Source: Owenia fusiformis
Taxonomy: Eukaryota; Annelida; Polychaeta; Sabellida; Oweniidae
Direction of reading: 5' to 3'
Length of the DNA stretch: 31,481 bases
NCBI GenBank assembly: GCA_903813345.2
Contig: CAIIXF020000009.1
Span: forward strand, 33,609,259-33,640,739
The first letter of the stretch is position 1. The number at the start of each line of letters is the position of its first letter. Under the pieces are notes generated by a model. The model was given only the letters and a program-made list of their open reading frames with translations, was not told the DNA's origin and did no database searches. Both the position numbers and the translations under genes were made by a program. Below, piece after piece: positions 1-11,362 of this stretch.

Positions 1-1727
1 CATCAATTGAGTGAATGATTGTACTTGAATGTTTATAACTCCAACAATAATGTGGTTTGTGTTTTGATACTTGCAACAAAAATAAAATAGAGCTAGGCCT
101 GCCATGTAATGTCGGTAATTGTCAGGTTTGAGTGAGTTTGACAATGATATCAATGGCCAAGTTGGTCAGGTTGACACTTATCAAAGACTTGACTCTTTCT
201 CAGAGGTTTCACTAGAATTCCTCACAACAGGCTACATAAATGAAAACAACTGGCAAAATTAATGGAAATCATAGATTTAACATGGAAAAGTTGAAAATTC
301 CCTAAAAGCAACAGGCAATTTTGCGGAAACAACTGATTAAAATCGCCTGTTGCCTGCTGCTTATGAAACCCCTGCTTTCCTCTTTCCTGTCAAGCAAGTC
401 TGAATTCATTTCTGTAGGAAATAGACCCTAAAAGGATTTGGATGAGCAGGTGTTCCCATTTCATGATTTCTTAATATGTAAGTCAATGGGAGATAACAAA
501 ATTAGAACACCGAAAAAGTGTTCACATTGAGAGGTGTTCAGATCAGAAAGATGTTTGGATATTCAGGTTATACTGGATGTGAATTTGGAAAACAATCTAA
601 AGCTTCAAACATATTTTGTCTGTAACATCACACTTTACAACAACACAAGTACCACACCACGCTACATCACACCACACCACACCACACCACATCACACCAC
701 ACCACAGCAGGCCATGGGATTTTGAAATGCACAACTTAATAATTACTATTATCACTATGCTATATAAATGACAAGATTTTATAAAAACAACTAAGTAACA
801 ATTTTTTATTATTGATGTTAACAAAGTTTTTGTATTATGATAACATACTTCATGGATAACCCTTTAATAAGGCATGATAATAGTTAATACCCTTCAATTT
901 ATTGTCACTATTTGTTTACAGAAGGACACCTTTTATTGCCATTTGTTCAGAATTTTATTACCAATATTTTCCATTTCATTACTGCATTAACAATAGTTTC
1001 TGCGAACAATGAACTTTTTATTGAATTTATTTAATTCTGTTCGATTTCAACGTGCGTTATGGTCTGGTGGAGAATTTGCTTTGATGACATAAGCTGTTAT
1101 CATTTTATATTCTATTTTTTCCATTATGCCGTTCATCAAAGGGCATTCCTATGTCACGTAGATCCAAGTGGTATTTTTACAAAACTGATAATAACAATTC
1201 AAAAGTGCCACACCCTTTTCTGCTTGTTGATACATTGTCATTGCAAGAATTTTTCGATTTTAATATGCTGTTTGTCTGAGTTCAATTTTCTGTCACTAAA
1301 TATGGAAGCATGGCATTAAATATTATGTATACATGTATATTAAATTGCACTGAACAATGATCACTGAGTTAATAGTGTCTACAGCAACTGAAATCACTAA
1401 GTGAAACCTTCTATTATATCAGCTACCAAATATAATTGAGGAATTGAACAAGCCTCTAATCCGCCATAAGGATATAAAAAATGTATTTCAAAAATGTGTT
1501 TGGTATTTTTAATATAATTCTGACTTTTATATTGAAAAATAATAAATAAAAAGTGATAGAAAAACCTCTAATATATTTATCTAAGGAATCATAGAAGCTA
1601 ATCTTCTTTGATCTCGATGTACTTAATGCCTCATTCACCTGGATCAAGAGTCATATTTTAATAGTATTAAAGTGGCGTACGCATTACATCGAGGATAAGC
1701 TTCAAAATGGCATATAACATCAATATA
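1..1727. other. No gene seen; AT-rich sequence
   Basis: I find no exon with recognisable protein similarity here on either strand. The open frames are short, use low-complexity AT-rich codons and lack convincing splice sites. A small inverted repeat lies around 306-356, where a GCAACAGGC-type word recurs in reverse complement about 40 bases later. A CACAC-type microsatellite at 649-706 is listed separately. If POLD2 continues to the left, this stretch is intron or intergenic sequence beside its missing exons. Confidence 0.5.
649..706. repeat. Pentanucleotide microsatellite (CACAC/ACCAC)n
   Basis: About 58 bases consist of five-base units of the ACCAC type with a few interruptions (GCTAC, ATCAC). 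It is a simple sequence repeat; open frames across it on both strands are artefacts of the repeat. Confidence 0.9.
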
Positions 1728-2078
1728 CAGGGTGGGCCAAAAATAATATCCAAATTAAAAAAAAGAAATAAAAAGGTATCAGATATATGCCTATTAATGA
1801 TACTTTGGATTATCTCTCCAATGACATATCATACTTGGTTACATATATTTTGGTTTTGGTATTGGCTGGAAGGGGAGGGGGATGGGACTTATTTGACACC
1901 CTGTATCATAAGAAATATTCAGTTATTTCTTTAGGTGTAATGGAATGATGTGTATAGATCAAATTATGGGGAACTGAATTGTCTTCATTATGATGTATCA
2001 TTTACTGCATAATGTGAAATAAGTAAAATTTAATCTCAATTTCAATTCGGGTATTACTTTTTGCATTGGGCCACCCTG
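1728..2078. mobile_element. Mariner-like miniature element with TA target duplication
   Basis: The left end reads CAGGGTGGGCCAAAAAT. The right end, in reverse complement, reads CAGGGTGGCCCAATGC. Both ends are flanked by TA (1726-1727 and 2079-2080). CAGGGTG-type termini with a TA duplication are typical of Tc1/mariner-superfamily elements. The 351-bp interior contains no transposase frame, so this is a non-autonomous element. The similarity between the ends is strongest over the first 15 or so bases. Confidence 0.75.
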
Positions 2079-2080
2079 TA

Positions 2081-5000
2081 ATAATAGAAAGTAATTCCAA
2101 AATAAAATATTTATCTCCTTGGTGATATGCTTATGGTATTATAAATACTGTAATCTGATTGGTCCCCAGACTTAATATTTTAGGACACATCTAAAATTAC
2201 TTAAAAGCATATTAACCTCAAGACGTATAACGCTCCCCCAAGTCTGAGCTAAACTCAAGAAAAGATTTGTGGGAGGAAATTAGTGTGACATGATATAATA
2301 AGATGGGAGTAATAGTATATAATAAATGCCATAGGTAAATCCATATCTAAATGATAAAGTTGATTTAATGGTTTTTGTTCACTGACATTTTGCAGTATTC
2401 ATTACTGAGTATTATCCATTGTATATTTCTGGAGCTAGAGCAATCTAAAGTAATGAATGACACAACAGACACTAAGAAGAGTACAATCACCAATTTTGGA
2501 AGTTAAAGTATAGGAATAAATCTTTCTAGCATAAGAGCAAGCCAAGATGGAAAACATGATTTCTCTAAATTCCAAAATAAAGTAATGTAAATACATTGTT
2601 TCCCAAATTAAACACATTATATAGATATTATATGGATAAAGTTATTAATAAAAATAGAGGGTTACAATTATTATTTTCACAATAACATGGGTTAATTAAA
2701 TTGATTTTGGATCGAAAATCGAAGTCGAAGATGTCAATGTTAACACATGAATTTTGATAACTCAAATCATTGATGTCAACTTTCTAATTAATTGGTAATA
2801 CCTCTGTCTGTCCATTCGGTTTTGTATAAAGGGAAAATTAGTTTGGTTTCATATATTTGCTTTCCATGATTGCACATTATTTGTGTGTTTTTGTAATAAA
2901 GCATACAAAAATGAACAGCTTTAAGCAGGCATAAAAAACGTTCAGGAACAAGGTGATCGCATTGATTCTCAGGAATAGGATCATTCACCAGATTAACTCT
3001 ATTTATTCATTTCAGCGCATGTTGTTTAAAATAAAATCTATCTAGAGATGACATTCAAACGACATTACAAATGATTTAATTGAAATATATTTGCAACACC
3101 AACCATGTTTTTTTTGTACTAAAGAATGTAAATAAATAAGAATGATTTATATAGTAATGAATATATCATCTTAATAAAATAGTACTAGATTAATAAGAGG
3201 CAAATACACATTTATGTGTCCACATACAGAAACATTGTAACATATCAAATTTCAATGCTCTATCAAGGACAGGGAAGGTCAAGTCTTCAATGTCACCAAT
3301 AGAACAATAATATTATAAAGTATAAAAAGAAATATTCACATTCATATTCAAATTTTAACTTTTAACTCATAAGTAATTCATAATGTAGTAAATACAAGGT
3401 ACTTCTATAATAATGGTTTATCAAAAGTAATAATTGATACATAATGCTAACATGGGCCTTTAAATAGTTTGCAAAGTCATTGATAGGTGTCTCTACTTTA
3501 TTTTAAATAAGTGATTTTACCCAGTAGTCTTTATCTCGATAAACTAGAAAGCATTCATATTTGCTCTTGTTTTAAAATCATTTTATGTGCGTGCCATTAA
3601 GGACAATAATATCATGTTATATGTATATGTATATTATAATGGTTAAATAACCTTGAGCATATCATAACAGTAAACTATAAGAATATAAGGAACAAGAACT
3701 AAATTGTATCATTATTTACAAATACTGTAATATTGTCATTCTGATTCTCATCACATCTTACTGGAAAGGTTATTGAGTTGTCATGGTTTATTGTGATGCT
3801 AAGACCTGAGCTTGCATTGGATAATATGCAGCTTGAATCACAAAATCTAACCTAAAATAATACCATGGCATCTACAGGGTGGTCAAAAAATGGAAATCCT
3901 TACACTATTTTCCTCATATCTTTGTCACTTTAAGAAATAACTCCCTGATATTTTACACATTTGTACATTATTTAATTTCCAAGCAGCCTACTATATTTCA
4001 TGACCATTGGAAGAAGAGTTGCAATGTAAACCTAAATGATACTAAATATACTTGAAATTTTTTTTTAAAAAATTGGGAAACATGAAACTAGATTAAAAAG
4101 ACAGTAATAACATCAAAAATGTGGCAGGAAGATAATCCTCTCCAGATAGGAATAGGTACAAGACCCGATGATACACAAACAAATCTCTTAGAAAGATTTT
4201 AGGAGACCCAAACATTTGACTTAAGGTAGGATGTGTAGAAAGAATCTGGGTGATTACCTCAGCAGACCTTTTACACAAAGCTGGTATATATAAGAACAGT
4301 TGCCAAGGATCAGTCAAATGGTCCCACCTTAGTCACATTTGTGGATATACTAGATAGATACAAATATTGTATGAAAGAAAGTGTTCAACACAAGTTACAT
4401 ATTTTTCATTAATGAGATGCACAATTTGAGATCTGAACAAAGTACCTCAATTGATTCATGGATACAAATGGATTTCCAGTATATTCAATAGACATGTACT
4501 TTTAAAATTATGGGTGTATTTATTTCATTGCTTTAATACTGGGGTGATCCCTTCATTAATTCTGTAAATCGTCTATATTAAGGAAAGTATTCACCAATAT
4601 ATTGCAACATTATATGATATGTTCAATAGTATGAGAACTCAACAGGTGCCCCTATCAATTTGATTCATATTCTATTTAAAAGCTATATTCTGCCACAACT
4701 TACATAAATGATATATTATAATTACTTCAGCGTTGTATATTAATCTACTGTTTTCATTCATTCATTCATCTATATGTATATATTCGCCTATTATATGCAC
4801 AGTCAGGTTTTGATAGACAATTATTTTTCTATACGCACATTTAATGCAGGCGTGGTATATGCGCCCACACAAAATCAATGTTAATAATCTCAAACCATCC
4901 TTGTTCTTTATTAGACATTTTTGAAAAACAAATTATCCCCCGAATATGACGGATATTAATGTCTAAATAACAGTTTATTGATGCATGTATTGTTTTAATC

Positions 5001-5203
5001 ATAAATGGCTTATATTTACATTATAAAGATGAATAATGTTGATGGTGAAATATTTTTTTGTAATTTACTGAATTAGCTGTTAATATTTATCACCAGGTGG
5101 CGTACTAGTACAGTTCAGCATTACTATTACTTACCATTCAGATCTTGTGTTATAAAAGTAAACTGATAAAATGATGCAGGAAGTGTACAAATAAAACAAA
5201 GAA
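2081..5203. other. No gene seen; AT-rich sequence with one solitary mariner-like end
   Basis: About 3.1 kb without a supportable exon on either strand. At about 3875 a lone CAGGGTGGTCAAAAAA end preceded by TA resembles the termini of the element at 1728-2078, but no matching right end was found before 5200. The longest open frame (minus strand, 4093-4317) shows no family similarity that I recognise. Confidence 0.5.
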
Positions 5204-5823
5204 ACTTTATTGATTAATCAACTCATGAAAACTGAGCAGGTAAATATCAAAATCTAAACAACTTAATGCAATCATTCATCACAATTCTTTTGGTTTTTGT
5301 GGCTTGCTCATTTGATTGCTATGTGTAGATATTCATCACTAATTGTCCTTAATTTTGACCTCCCCCAGCGTTGTTCCCAGGACAATGCCCAGGCATCCTC
5401 CGAACACATGACTCTAGACATCATCCAATCTCCATTTCAGGGCAAGTGATTTATGTTTTATTGCCATGTTCAGTAAACAAACTTGTCAATCCATCAACTG
5501 TAGGGAGCTTAAGGTCATCAAACTCCAGGCAGACATCTATCACTTTTAAAATGACTAGCATCAACAGCCACTTTGTAAAATGAAAATAGTATTCATCTAT
5601 TTGACACTTTAAATGGACACTACATGTACTTTAAAAGTATCAATCTAAAACCAGGAATTGTTAAGCAAAACATTGTAAAAATGATCAGACTTATTGTAAT
5701 TTTTATATATGTGATTATTTATAAGGAGCACAAAAATCTAACATATTATTTAACATAGTATTATGTTGCTGAGGTTTTGATATTTACCTGCTCAGTTTTA
5801 ATGAGTTGCTTAATCAATAAAGT
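5204..5823. mobile_element. 620-bp element with about 48-bp terminal inverted repeats
   Basis: Positions 5204-5252 and 5776-5823 are reverse complements of each other with about two or three mismatches. Shared words include ACTTTATTGATTAA at the outside and ACTGAGCAGGTAAATATC further in. The interior has no recognised protein; a short plus-strand frame from 5371 is open but resembles nothing I know. No target duplication is obvious at the outer ends. This arrangement fits a non-autonomous DNA transposon or foldback element whose superfamily cannot be named. Confidence 0.7.
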
Positions 5824-6380
5824 CTTTATATGTTCTAACTAATAAAGACTTCGCATAACTTAAGTTTAATTGTGAAATAACAACCTGTAGCATTGGTCTT
5901 AATGTTACAGTCATTTATCACAGGGTAGCATGGTGTCCATCAGGTTTTTAAAGATAAATGGTATGGAAACTTTGAAGGAAAACAAAATTCTAAAAGTTTT
6001 GGGGAAATCTCATTTATTCATTGAAACTATACTGCTCATTCAAACCTACTTTTAATTATTTGGGAATGGGCCCAAAGCTTTTTTTGGCTGTAAGATTTGG
6101 GCAAAAGAGTTTAAATCAAAATAGAGGGAGCTACTGTGCCTTGGTCTGGAAAGCGAGCAACTTGGTAGATTAAATGCAATGACGGGAAATATATAGGTAA
6201 TGGAAGGAAAACCAGAGCTGAGGGTACAAATTAAGTGGTCACAATGACCTAAAATAACATTATAAATGGTGGCAGTGGCATAATAGCAGGCAGAAAACAT
6301 ATAATTTAATGTGAAAGCATATATTACCAGAAAATGAGCAAGTGAACAATGGTTGAAACATGAATGGGGTATTTATTTAC
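5824..6380. other. POLD2 intron or downstream sequence; no gene seen
   Basis: This lies directly downstream (in gene orientation) of the last POLD2 exon found, so it begins with the intron whose donor is at 6380-6379 on the minus strand. The open minus-strand frame at 6052-6300 has no similarity to POLD2 and was not accepted as the next exon. Confidence 0.55.
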
Positions 6381-6576
6381 CTTAGTTAAAGAATCTTTGT
6401 CCTGAGTTTCAGAGCTGAGTGAGTTTCCCGCAACCACGACCCGCAAAATATTAGAGGCAGCCTCTTGTTGGCATTCATCGCCCAATTGACCAGTAAGAAG
6501 GTCTACTAAAAGCTGCTGATTTAACGGGTTTTCATTTTTGCTGCCGATATCCAAGCCAGATACTATGGCGATATAT
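6381..6576 (-). CDS. POLD2: POLD2 exon 5, last one in the window
   Basis: Encodes residues 205-269 of the assembled protein. The exon runs from an acceptor (TTTTCAG, exon starts at 6576) to a donor (CTAAG|GTAAAT, exon ends at 6381). It is 196 bases long, entering after two bases of a codon and leaving in phase 0, which joins exon 4 in frame. The segments YIAIVSGLDIGS, QLLVDLLTGQLGDE and RVVVAGNSLS match the start of the phosphoesterase-like domain of the POLD2/B-subunit family, where the human protein has VSGLGLGG, QLLVDVVTGQLGDE and RVILAGNLLS. In eukaryotic B subunits this fold is catalytically dead and serves as a structural platform. The C-terminal part of the domain (about 200 residues) is not in the window. 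Confidence 0.95.
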
Positions 6577-8639
6577 CTGAAAATACAAAATGAATAAAGT
6601 CATTTTGAATTCTAATTGAATAGTAAAACTAACCTCCGACTGTTATACTTGATTTCACATTTTAATGCTTATAAGATCTTAATAATCTCAACCTCAGTGT
6701 AGTGGCCCTTATGGGAGTTTGAATGTGAACCATTAGGGCAGAACATGTCATGATTTCTTAACAACATTATGATTTGATGAAGATTAAATCAAGAAATGAT
6801 CTCTAATCTTCAATGTCAAGCGAAGGGTTATAACTTTTTGGATTATGATGTGGAAAGGAGGGGCAGAATAACAGACAATCAAAAATGTTGCATTAAATAT
6901 TGAGTAAGCAGTGAAAGTGACAGTGTAACAGAATATCACGGATCAACCAAGATGTCAAATTTTGTTATTAATAAAGATTTTGCTTATATGGCTTCTGTTT
7001 TTACACATATATAAGATATTTTAGATTGATATATCAAAATATTAATGTGCCCTGATAAGCATTGTCATTAAGGGAGGTTTACTCTGGGATTTTGACAAAA
7101 AGGGGATATTTATTCCCAGTAAATGTTCCATTGACTGACATTATCATCGGGCCATGATTTTAGGTTAATAGCTCATCAATAGGAGGTCTTTGAGGTAGTA
7201 CTTTTCCTTATAAAAAGCAATGTCGGAGAGAAAAATAGATAAAGTAAATCTAAAATTAGACATTTCAGACTGATGTTGACAAATGCCCTAATTTTTTTTA
7301 TCAATACTGATATCTTGGCCATCGGTATTCTAACATTCAAATTAAATACAATGAATGTAATATTGAAATTGATGTAATGAAAATTAATCCAGACGAGCTT
7401 TTTTAAATCAACAGGTAAAACAAATCGTGCTTCCATCTATATCTTGCCACAGTTTTTATTTTCTCATATCTTGGCTGAATTGCACAATATTGATTCAAGT
7501 GCCATCTATATGTCAAAATGGAATCTATTTAGCATAATAAAGAAAAATGAATCACGTGGTGCTTTGTATTATTGTTCACCATATGTTTTTACAAATCATT
7601 AAATACTCCATACTACGTAACTTGTACAATCAAGCAACATTCCTCAGATATAAAAAATTATTATAATATGGTAATTTGAACCATTGTAATCTCCCCCATT
7701 TTATTTATAAACTAACCTTACGTAGGCTGTCCATAATGTTAATTAATATCACCAGATGTATACATGTATAATTCACTATAATATTATTCCATAATTTGCA
7801 GCTCTTAATTTATCCATTTTGAAATAAAATTCCAGCATCCACCTTCCGTGCATATAATAACTCCAATGCATTCTTACATGATAAGCGCTTATCACACATA
7901 CTTAAGAACACTGCTTTAAAACAATACAATATGTAAGCTATCTCATCACAGAGACCACATCACTGTACATTACAGTAATAGGCTCTCTGTATTACATCTA
8001 CAATATTGTATAGGTGTATATTCCAATAATTGATACGTATCTCTCTAAAATAATCCAAATCATGTAGTATAAATCCATGTCATATTGGAATTATTTTGTG
8101 TTGTGTTTATATTTTAAAACTGGTGATTCTGCAACTAATGACTCATCAATGATGCAATGGACTTAAAATAGCTTCACCACAGTGACATCTATCATTGATA
8201 CAAACACTTTTACTGAAAATTAATTTCAATCAGATATGACCAAATTATGTTTTGTTGCAATGCATGCCATTTTTTGAATTAATGGAAGTCTAACTATGCT
8301 TGAATACAATTAAAATGTTCATGGTGTGTCATTTTCTCAACATTGTTCAAATAAATCTACACAGGCGAGGCATTAATATCAGCATTGAATGAATGTTCTA
8401 AAGATAATAGAAAATGAATATTCAGCTGTGCACAAATTCAATTACATTTTCAATATGTCTTCATATTCAATGTCAGTTAGGTTGAATTAGAAAATCGGAA
8501 GAGACTAACAACCGTCACTTGAATAATTAGGAGGTACAAACTTTTGCATGAGTGTCAAAGTGGAAAAGATTGCCCTAAAATCAATCGCGTTTAGGAAATT
8601 CTAGGGATCCATAATGAATTTTGCTTTTGGAACTTAAGC

Positions 8640-8880
8640 CCTGTATACACTGTAAATAGCGTTTCAATCATTTCAATGGTTTCAATGCTTGCATCATTCA
8701 AGCATTTCAAATATACGACCAATTCATGAAGAAACGGGCAAAACGCTTGAAAAGAAAAACGAACATGCACGTTTTTCTTTTCAAGCATTTCGCATTTCAT
8801 TTCAAGCATTTCTGCCTTTACAGTTTACACCCCCTGTTTCAAGCATTTCACCTACCAGTGTATACACCCCTTTATTCAGT
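8640..8880. repeat. Patch of dispersed TTTCAAGCATTT repeats
   Basis: The word TTTCAAGCATTT or close variants occurs at least five times in about 240 bases, together with TTTCAATG variants. The patch is bounded by CTGTATACACTG on the left and CCAGTGTATACACCCC on the right, which are near reverse complements of each other. This suggests a small inverted-repeat element carrying degenerate internal repeats. No coding function is supported although both strands are open. Confidence 0.6.
8745..8786. repeat. Perfect 17-bp hairpin with 8-base loop
   Basis: Positions 8745-8761 and 8770-8786 are exact reverse complements, starting GCTTGAAAAG, separated by the loop AACATGCA. It sits inside the TTTCAAGCATTT patch in POLD2 intron 4. 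It could be the fold-back centre of that element; nothing in the sequence shows it is transcribed as its own RNA. Confidence 0.85.
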
Positions 8881-9329
8881 TGCTTTAAGTGAGCAATATT
8901 TATAGATAGTTTTATCCAAGTCTATTAATGGTGCATTGTAACACACAGGTCATTATGTCTTTTTCAAATTCTTAGTATTCAGAATTTGAGTTTAAGCCAA
9001 TTTCTTTACTATTGTATTCCTAATTCTGGATTATGAGAATCGAATATTTTGATTTTACTTCCTGAATATATTATCACGTATATATTATGAATAGATTGAA
9101 CTTGAAGAAATTTTTGGATGAAACATTCATGAAGTACAACATGTCAGCCAAGTAATCTCTGGAGACTATTTACCAGATTTTATTTTTTAAAATGTGATTC
9201 CATACAACTGTGACCTTGACATTAATATCAATTGGCAGAAAATATTACTTTTGAGAATCATATACTTTAAAGCTACGAATTTCACCAATACAACTGATCA
9301 AGGCTGTGGTATTTACTCAATGCGCTTAC

Positions 9330-9450
9330 TTGTCCTGTGAAAGAGATGGTCGGGGGTTCTGGGGTGGAAGGGCTCTGTGACAGTAGTCCTCTACATGGAA
9401 AGTTCCAGGTTGGTCTTCAGGCTCCTTTCCATATACAGCCACAACAACAC
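9330..9450 (-). CDS. POLD2: POLD2 exon 4
   Basis: Encodes residues 165-203 plus the split codons either side. The acceptor is ATATTACAG before 9450 and the donor is GACAA|GTAAGC, ending at 9330. The 121 bases read in frame as VVVAVYGKEP, then FHVEDYCHRALPPQNPRP. This matches the end of the OB-fold domain of POLD2, where the human protein has TVLAVFG and FLVEDYCFADLAPQKPAP. Phases (two bases in, two bases out) are consistent with exons 3 and 5. Confidence 0.96.
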
Positions 9451-9472
9451 CTGTAATATAATATAAAGTCAT

Positions 9473-9666
9473 CAGGCCCGTAGCCAGGATTTGCCAAGGG
9501 GGGTTCAGTTTTCAAAAATTTCCAGAGGGGGTTCACATTTGACAATTTTGGCCAAAATATGGCTACATTCAGAAGTGCTCAAAATGGTGAAAAACTGCAT
9601 GATTTTGAAAGAATTTTTGGCCAGGGGGGTTCGCCGAACCCTGCGAATCCCCTGGCTATGGGCCTG
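9473..9666. mobile_element. 194-bp miniature element (CAGGCCC...GGGCCTG) in POLD2 intron 3
   Basis: The ends are CAGGCCCGTAGCCAGG and, in reverse complement, CAGGCCCATAGCCAGG, a 16-bp inverted repeat with one mismatch. The direct repeat GTCAT abuts both ends (9468-9472 and 9667-9671). CAGGN termini recall hAT-type elements, but the 5-bp direct repeat is shorter than the usual 8 bp, so the superfamily stays open. The interior has no transposase. A diverged relative of the interior lies at about 21615-21740, and the family's left end recurs at about 20084. Confidence 0.85.
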
Positions 9667-9771
9667 GTCATGGTCAAATAAGAGTTTAATAATAACAGTT
9701 TTTTACATGTTTTTTTTAATGACCTCTGAATGTACATGTGACCCCTGATTGTAGATGTAATATTATCTTAC

Positions 9772-9895
9772 CTGTAACCCCTGACTGAACATCTATCTCC
9801 CCACTCAGTATGATCCTCTGAAGCTCATCTTCCAAGATTAGTTTATCATTGGGATCTGTAAAATTCTTCCTGATTGGTTGTGGATTGAGATTGTG
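9772..9895 (-). CDS. POLD2: POLD2 exon 3
   Basis: Encodes residues 123-163 and the first base of codon 164. The acceptor is ATTTCCAG before 9895 and the donor is TTACAG|GTAAGA, ending at 9772. The 124 bases enter in phase 0, directly after the SEE of exon 2. The read HNLNPQPIRKNF and KLILEDELQRIILSGEIDV matches the POLD2 segment HNLLPQP...LVLEDELQRIKLKGTIDV of the OB-fold region. Spacing to exon 4 is only 321 bases, 194 of them occupied by the element at 9473-9666. Confidence 0.96.
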
Positions 9896-10168
9896 CTGGA
9901 AATATAATCATAGAGGTTTTAGGGAAAAGATTAATTCATTGTTGAGTAAACCATGTGTTTTGATCAAACACATACAGGTTCATTATGTATGCTGGTCATG
10001 TTCAAATATCACTCCAACAAAACAAAAAAAAACCTTTCACTAGAGTGTCATGGGTTATCTTGGGTAGAAAATACAAATTAAATTGATTATTCCCTCCTCT
10101 TGTTTAGCCTTGTTCAATAACTGGTCTCTTTATATAACACAGCGAAATGCTGCAAAATCCAATCCTTG

Positions 10169-10241
10169 CTGTAGTGAACACCTACCAACAGTGAACATTT
10201 TTTCTCTGCAAAAAGATGTTCACTATACACAGGTTTTACTG
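10169..10241 (-). repeat. Copy of a GTAAAACCT-type dispersed repeat
   Basis: The reverse complement of this stretch reads GTAAAACCTGTGTATAGTG at its start and GTGTTCACTACAG at its end. It aligns over about 72 bases with 13713-13784 at roughly three matches in four by eye. Open frames through it (for example on the minus strand near 10114-10308) are therefore repeat sequence and not a gene. Confidence 0.6.
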
Positions 10242-10959
10242 TGTATATCATGAATTTATAATCAAACAATCCTTGAAGTATTCTTAGATATAGAATCCAA
10301 AAAGCCATTCAACAGGGATGTTTATTTTTACAATACATATAGATGAAATCTATTCAATAAAGCTGCTAAATAAAACACAAAAAGCTATTGAACTTCATTT
10401 ATACACACAAAACATCAAAATGCTGAACATTAAGTGTTGGGTCTATGTACATTTAAACACGACTCAACATTTAATCACCAAACTTCCTGGTTTGAAACTA
10501 GAGGTTTTCAAATGGATTAGTGATCCAGAACAGAGAATTAGTTGATCATAGTAAAGATTATAAAGGCAAAGTAAAGGTAAAACACTTTAAAAGCAAACTG
10601 ACATGAATGTACGTGAATGTGATGACACAAGATTAAGGAGGATTATTAATCAGAATTAGTCTCCACCAATACCAAACAACTACACACTAGTGCATGTAGA
10701 AGAAACATCATAATATTATTTTAGCAAAAAATTATATACAAAGAGAATACATGACAAACACTGACAACAAAAGGCATATAAAAAAGTATGACATCAAGTA
10801 TCAAAAGTCTTATTAATAAAAACCTCGAGGACTAATTAAACTAATGATACAGTTGTAGTATAATAGAAATAATCCTCTTATTAACTCAAGGAGCAGTATT
10901 ATTAGACGAGGACAAAATAGTTCAAAGTTCAAAGTTTTTAAGGACTTCTGCGAGCAAAA

Positions 10960-11362
10960 ATGTATTTCAACATGGTTAACTTTGGAGGCCTCCTACAATA
11001 TGTTTGCCTTTTGATGATGCAGACAAAGTTGTCAAGATCTGATGAAGACTCAAGGGAAGAAATAGATAAAAAGAGATGTATTTTTCTTCAACCAAACAAA
11101 ACAGAGAGAACATTATCAATATGTGGTCATGGGAACATGACATATATCAACATAGCATTTTATGGACAATATAAGACAAATGAGAGCGCTAATGAATCTG
11201 AGTGTCATTTTGATGAGGATGATCACTGCAGAACTGGCATACCTGAAAACTTGTATGATTATGAAGATCAGAGATTCACCTTACCTAAACCCACTGACAT
11301 AATTATAAATGGTGGTTGCAAAGGGAGAAAGTACATCTATATGGATTATAAGTGTATACCAG
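10960..11362 (+). CDS. SUEL-lectin mucin-type receptor, exon 1 (signal peptide and lectin domain)
   Basis: First exon of an 844-residue type I membrane protein read from five exons (10960-11362, 12578-12943, 13104-13574, 14023-14104, 14297-15509) that all join in frame. Residues 1-27 form a signal peptide with a hydrophobic core (FGGLLQYVCLLMM). An alternative start is Met5. Residues 40-134 resemble a SUEL/galactose-rhamnose-binding lectin domain, with LSICGHGNMTYINIAFYG corresponding to the usual C.xG.xIxIxxAxYG segment, two middle cysteines, and GGCKGRKYIYMDYKC matching the DPCxGTxKYLxVxYxC ending. Predicted N-glycosylation sites are NKT, NMT and two NES. The donor is CCAG|GTAATT, phase 1. 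The family binds carbohydrate; ligand and function of this protein are unknown. Confidence 0.85.

Larger units (their letters stand above)
6577..9329 (-). other. POLD2: POLD2 intron 4
   Basis: Intron between POLD2 exons 4 and 5, about 2.75 kb, with GT-AG ends on the minus strand. It is mostly AT-rich unique sequence. Positions 8640-8880 hold a patch of recurring TTTCAAGCATTT words and a perfect hairpin (listed separately). No other gene is seen. Confidence 0.8.

Noticed and set aside
4093-4317. Minus-strand open frame, and possible transposase remnant on the plus strand near a mariner-like end at 3875
   Set aside because: Neither strand gives a recognisable transposase motif such as a D,D,D catalytic block, and the plus-strand reading is interrupted by stops. 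Only the terminal repeat fragment is supportable.
5371-5583. Plus-strand open frame with a possible acceptor at CTCCCCCAG (5368)
   Set aside because: It lies inside the 620-bp inverted-repeat element, and its translation resembles no known protein.
6052-6300. Minus-strand open frame directly downstream of the last POLD2 exon
   Set aside because: No similarity to the POLD2 C-terminal half, and no acceptor/donor pair in the required phase. Considered intronic.
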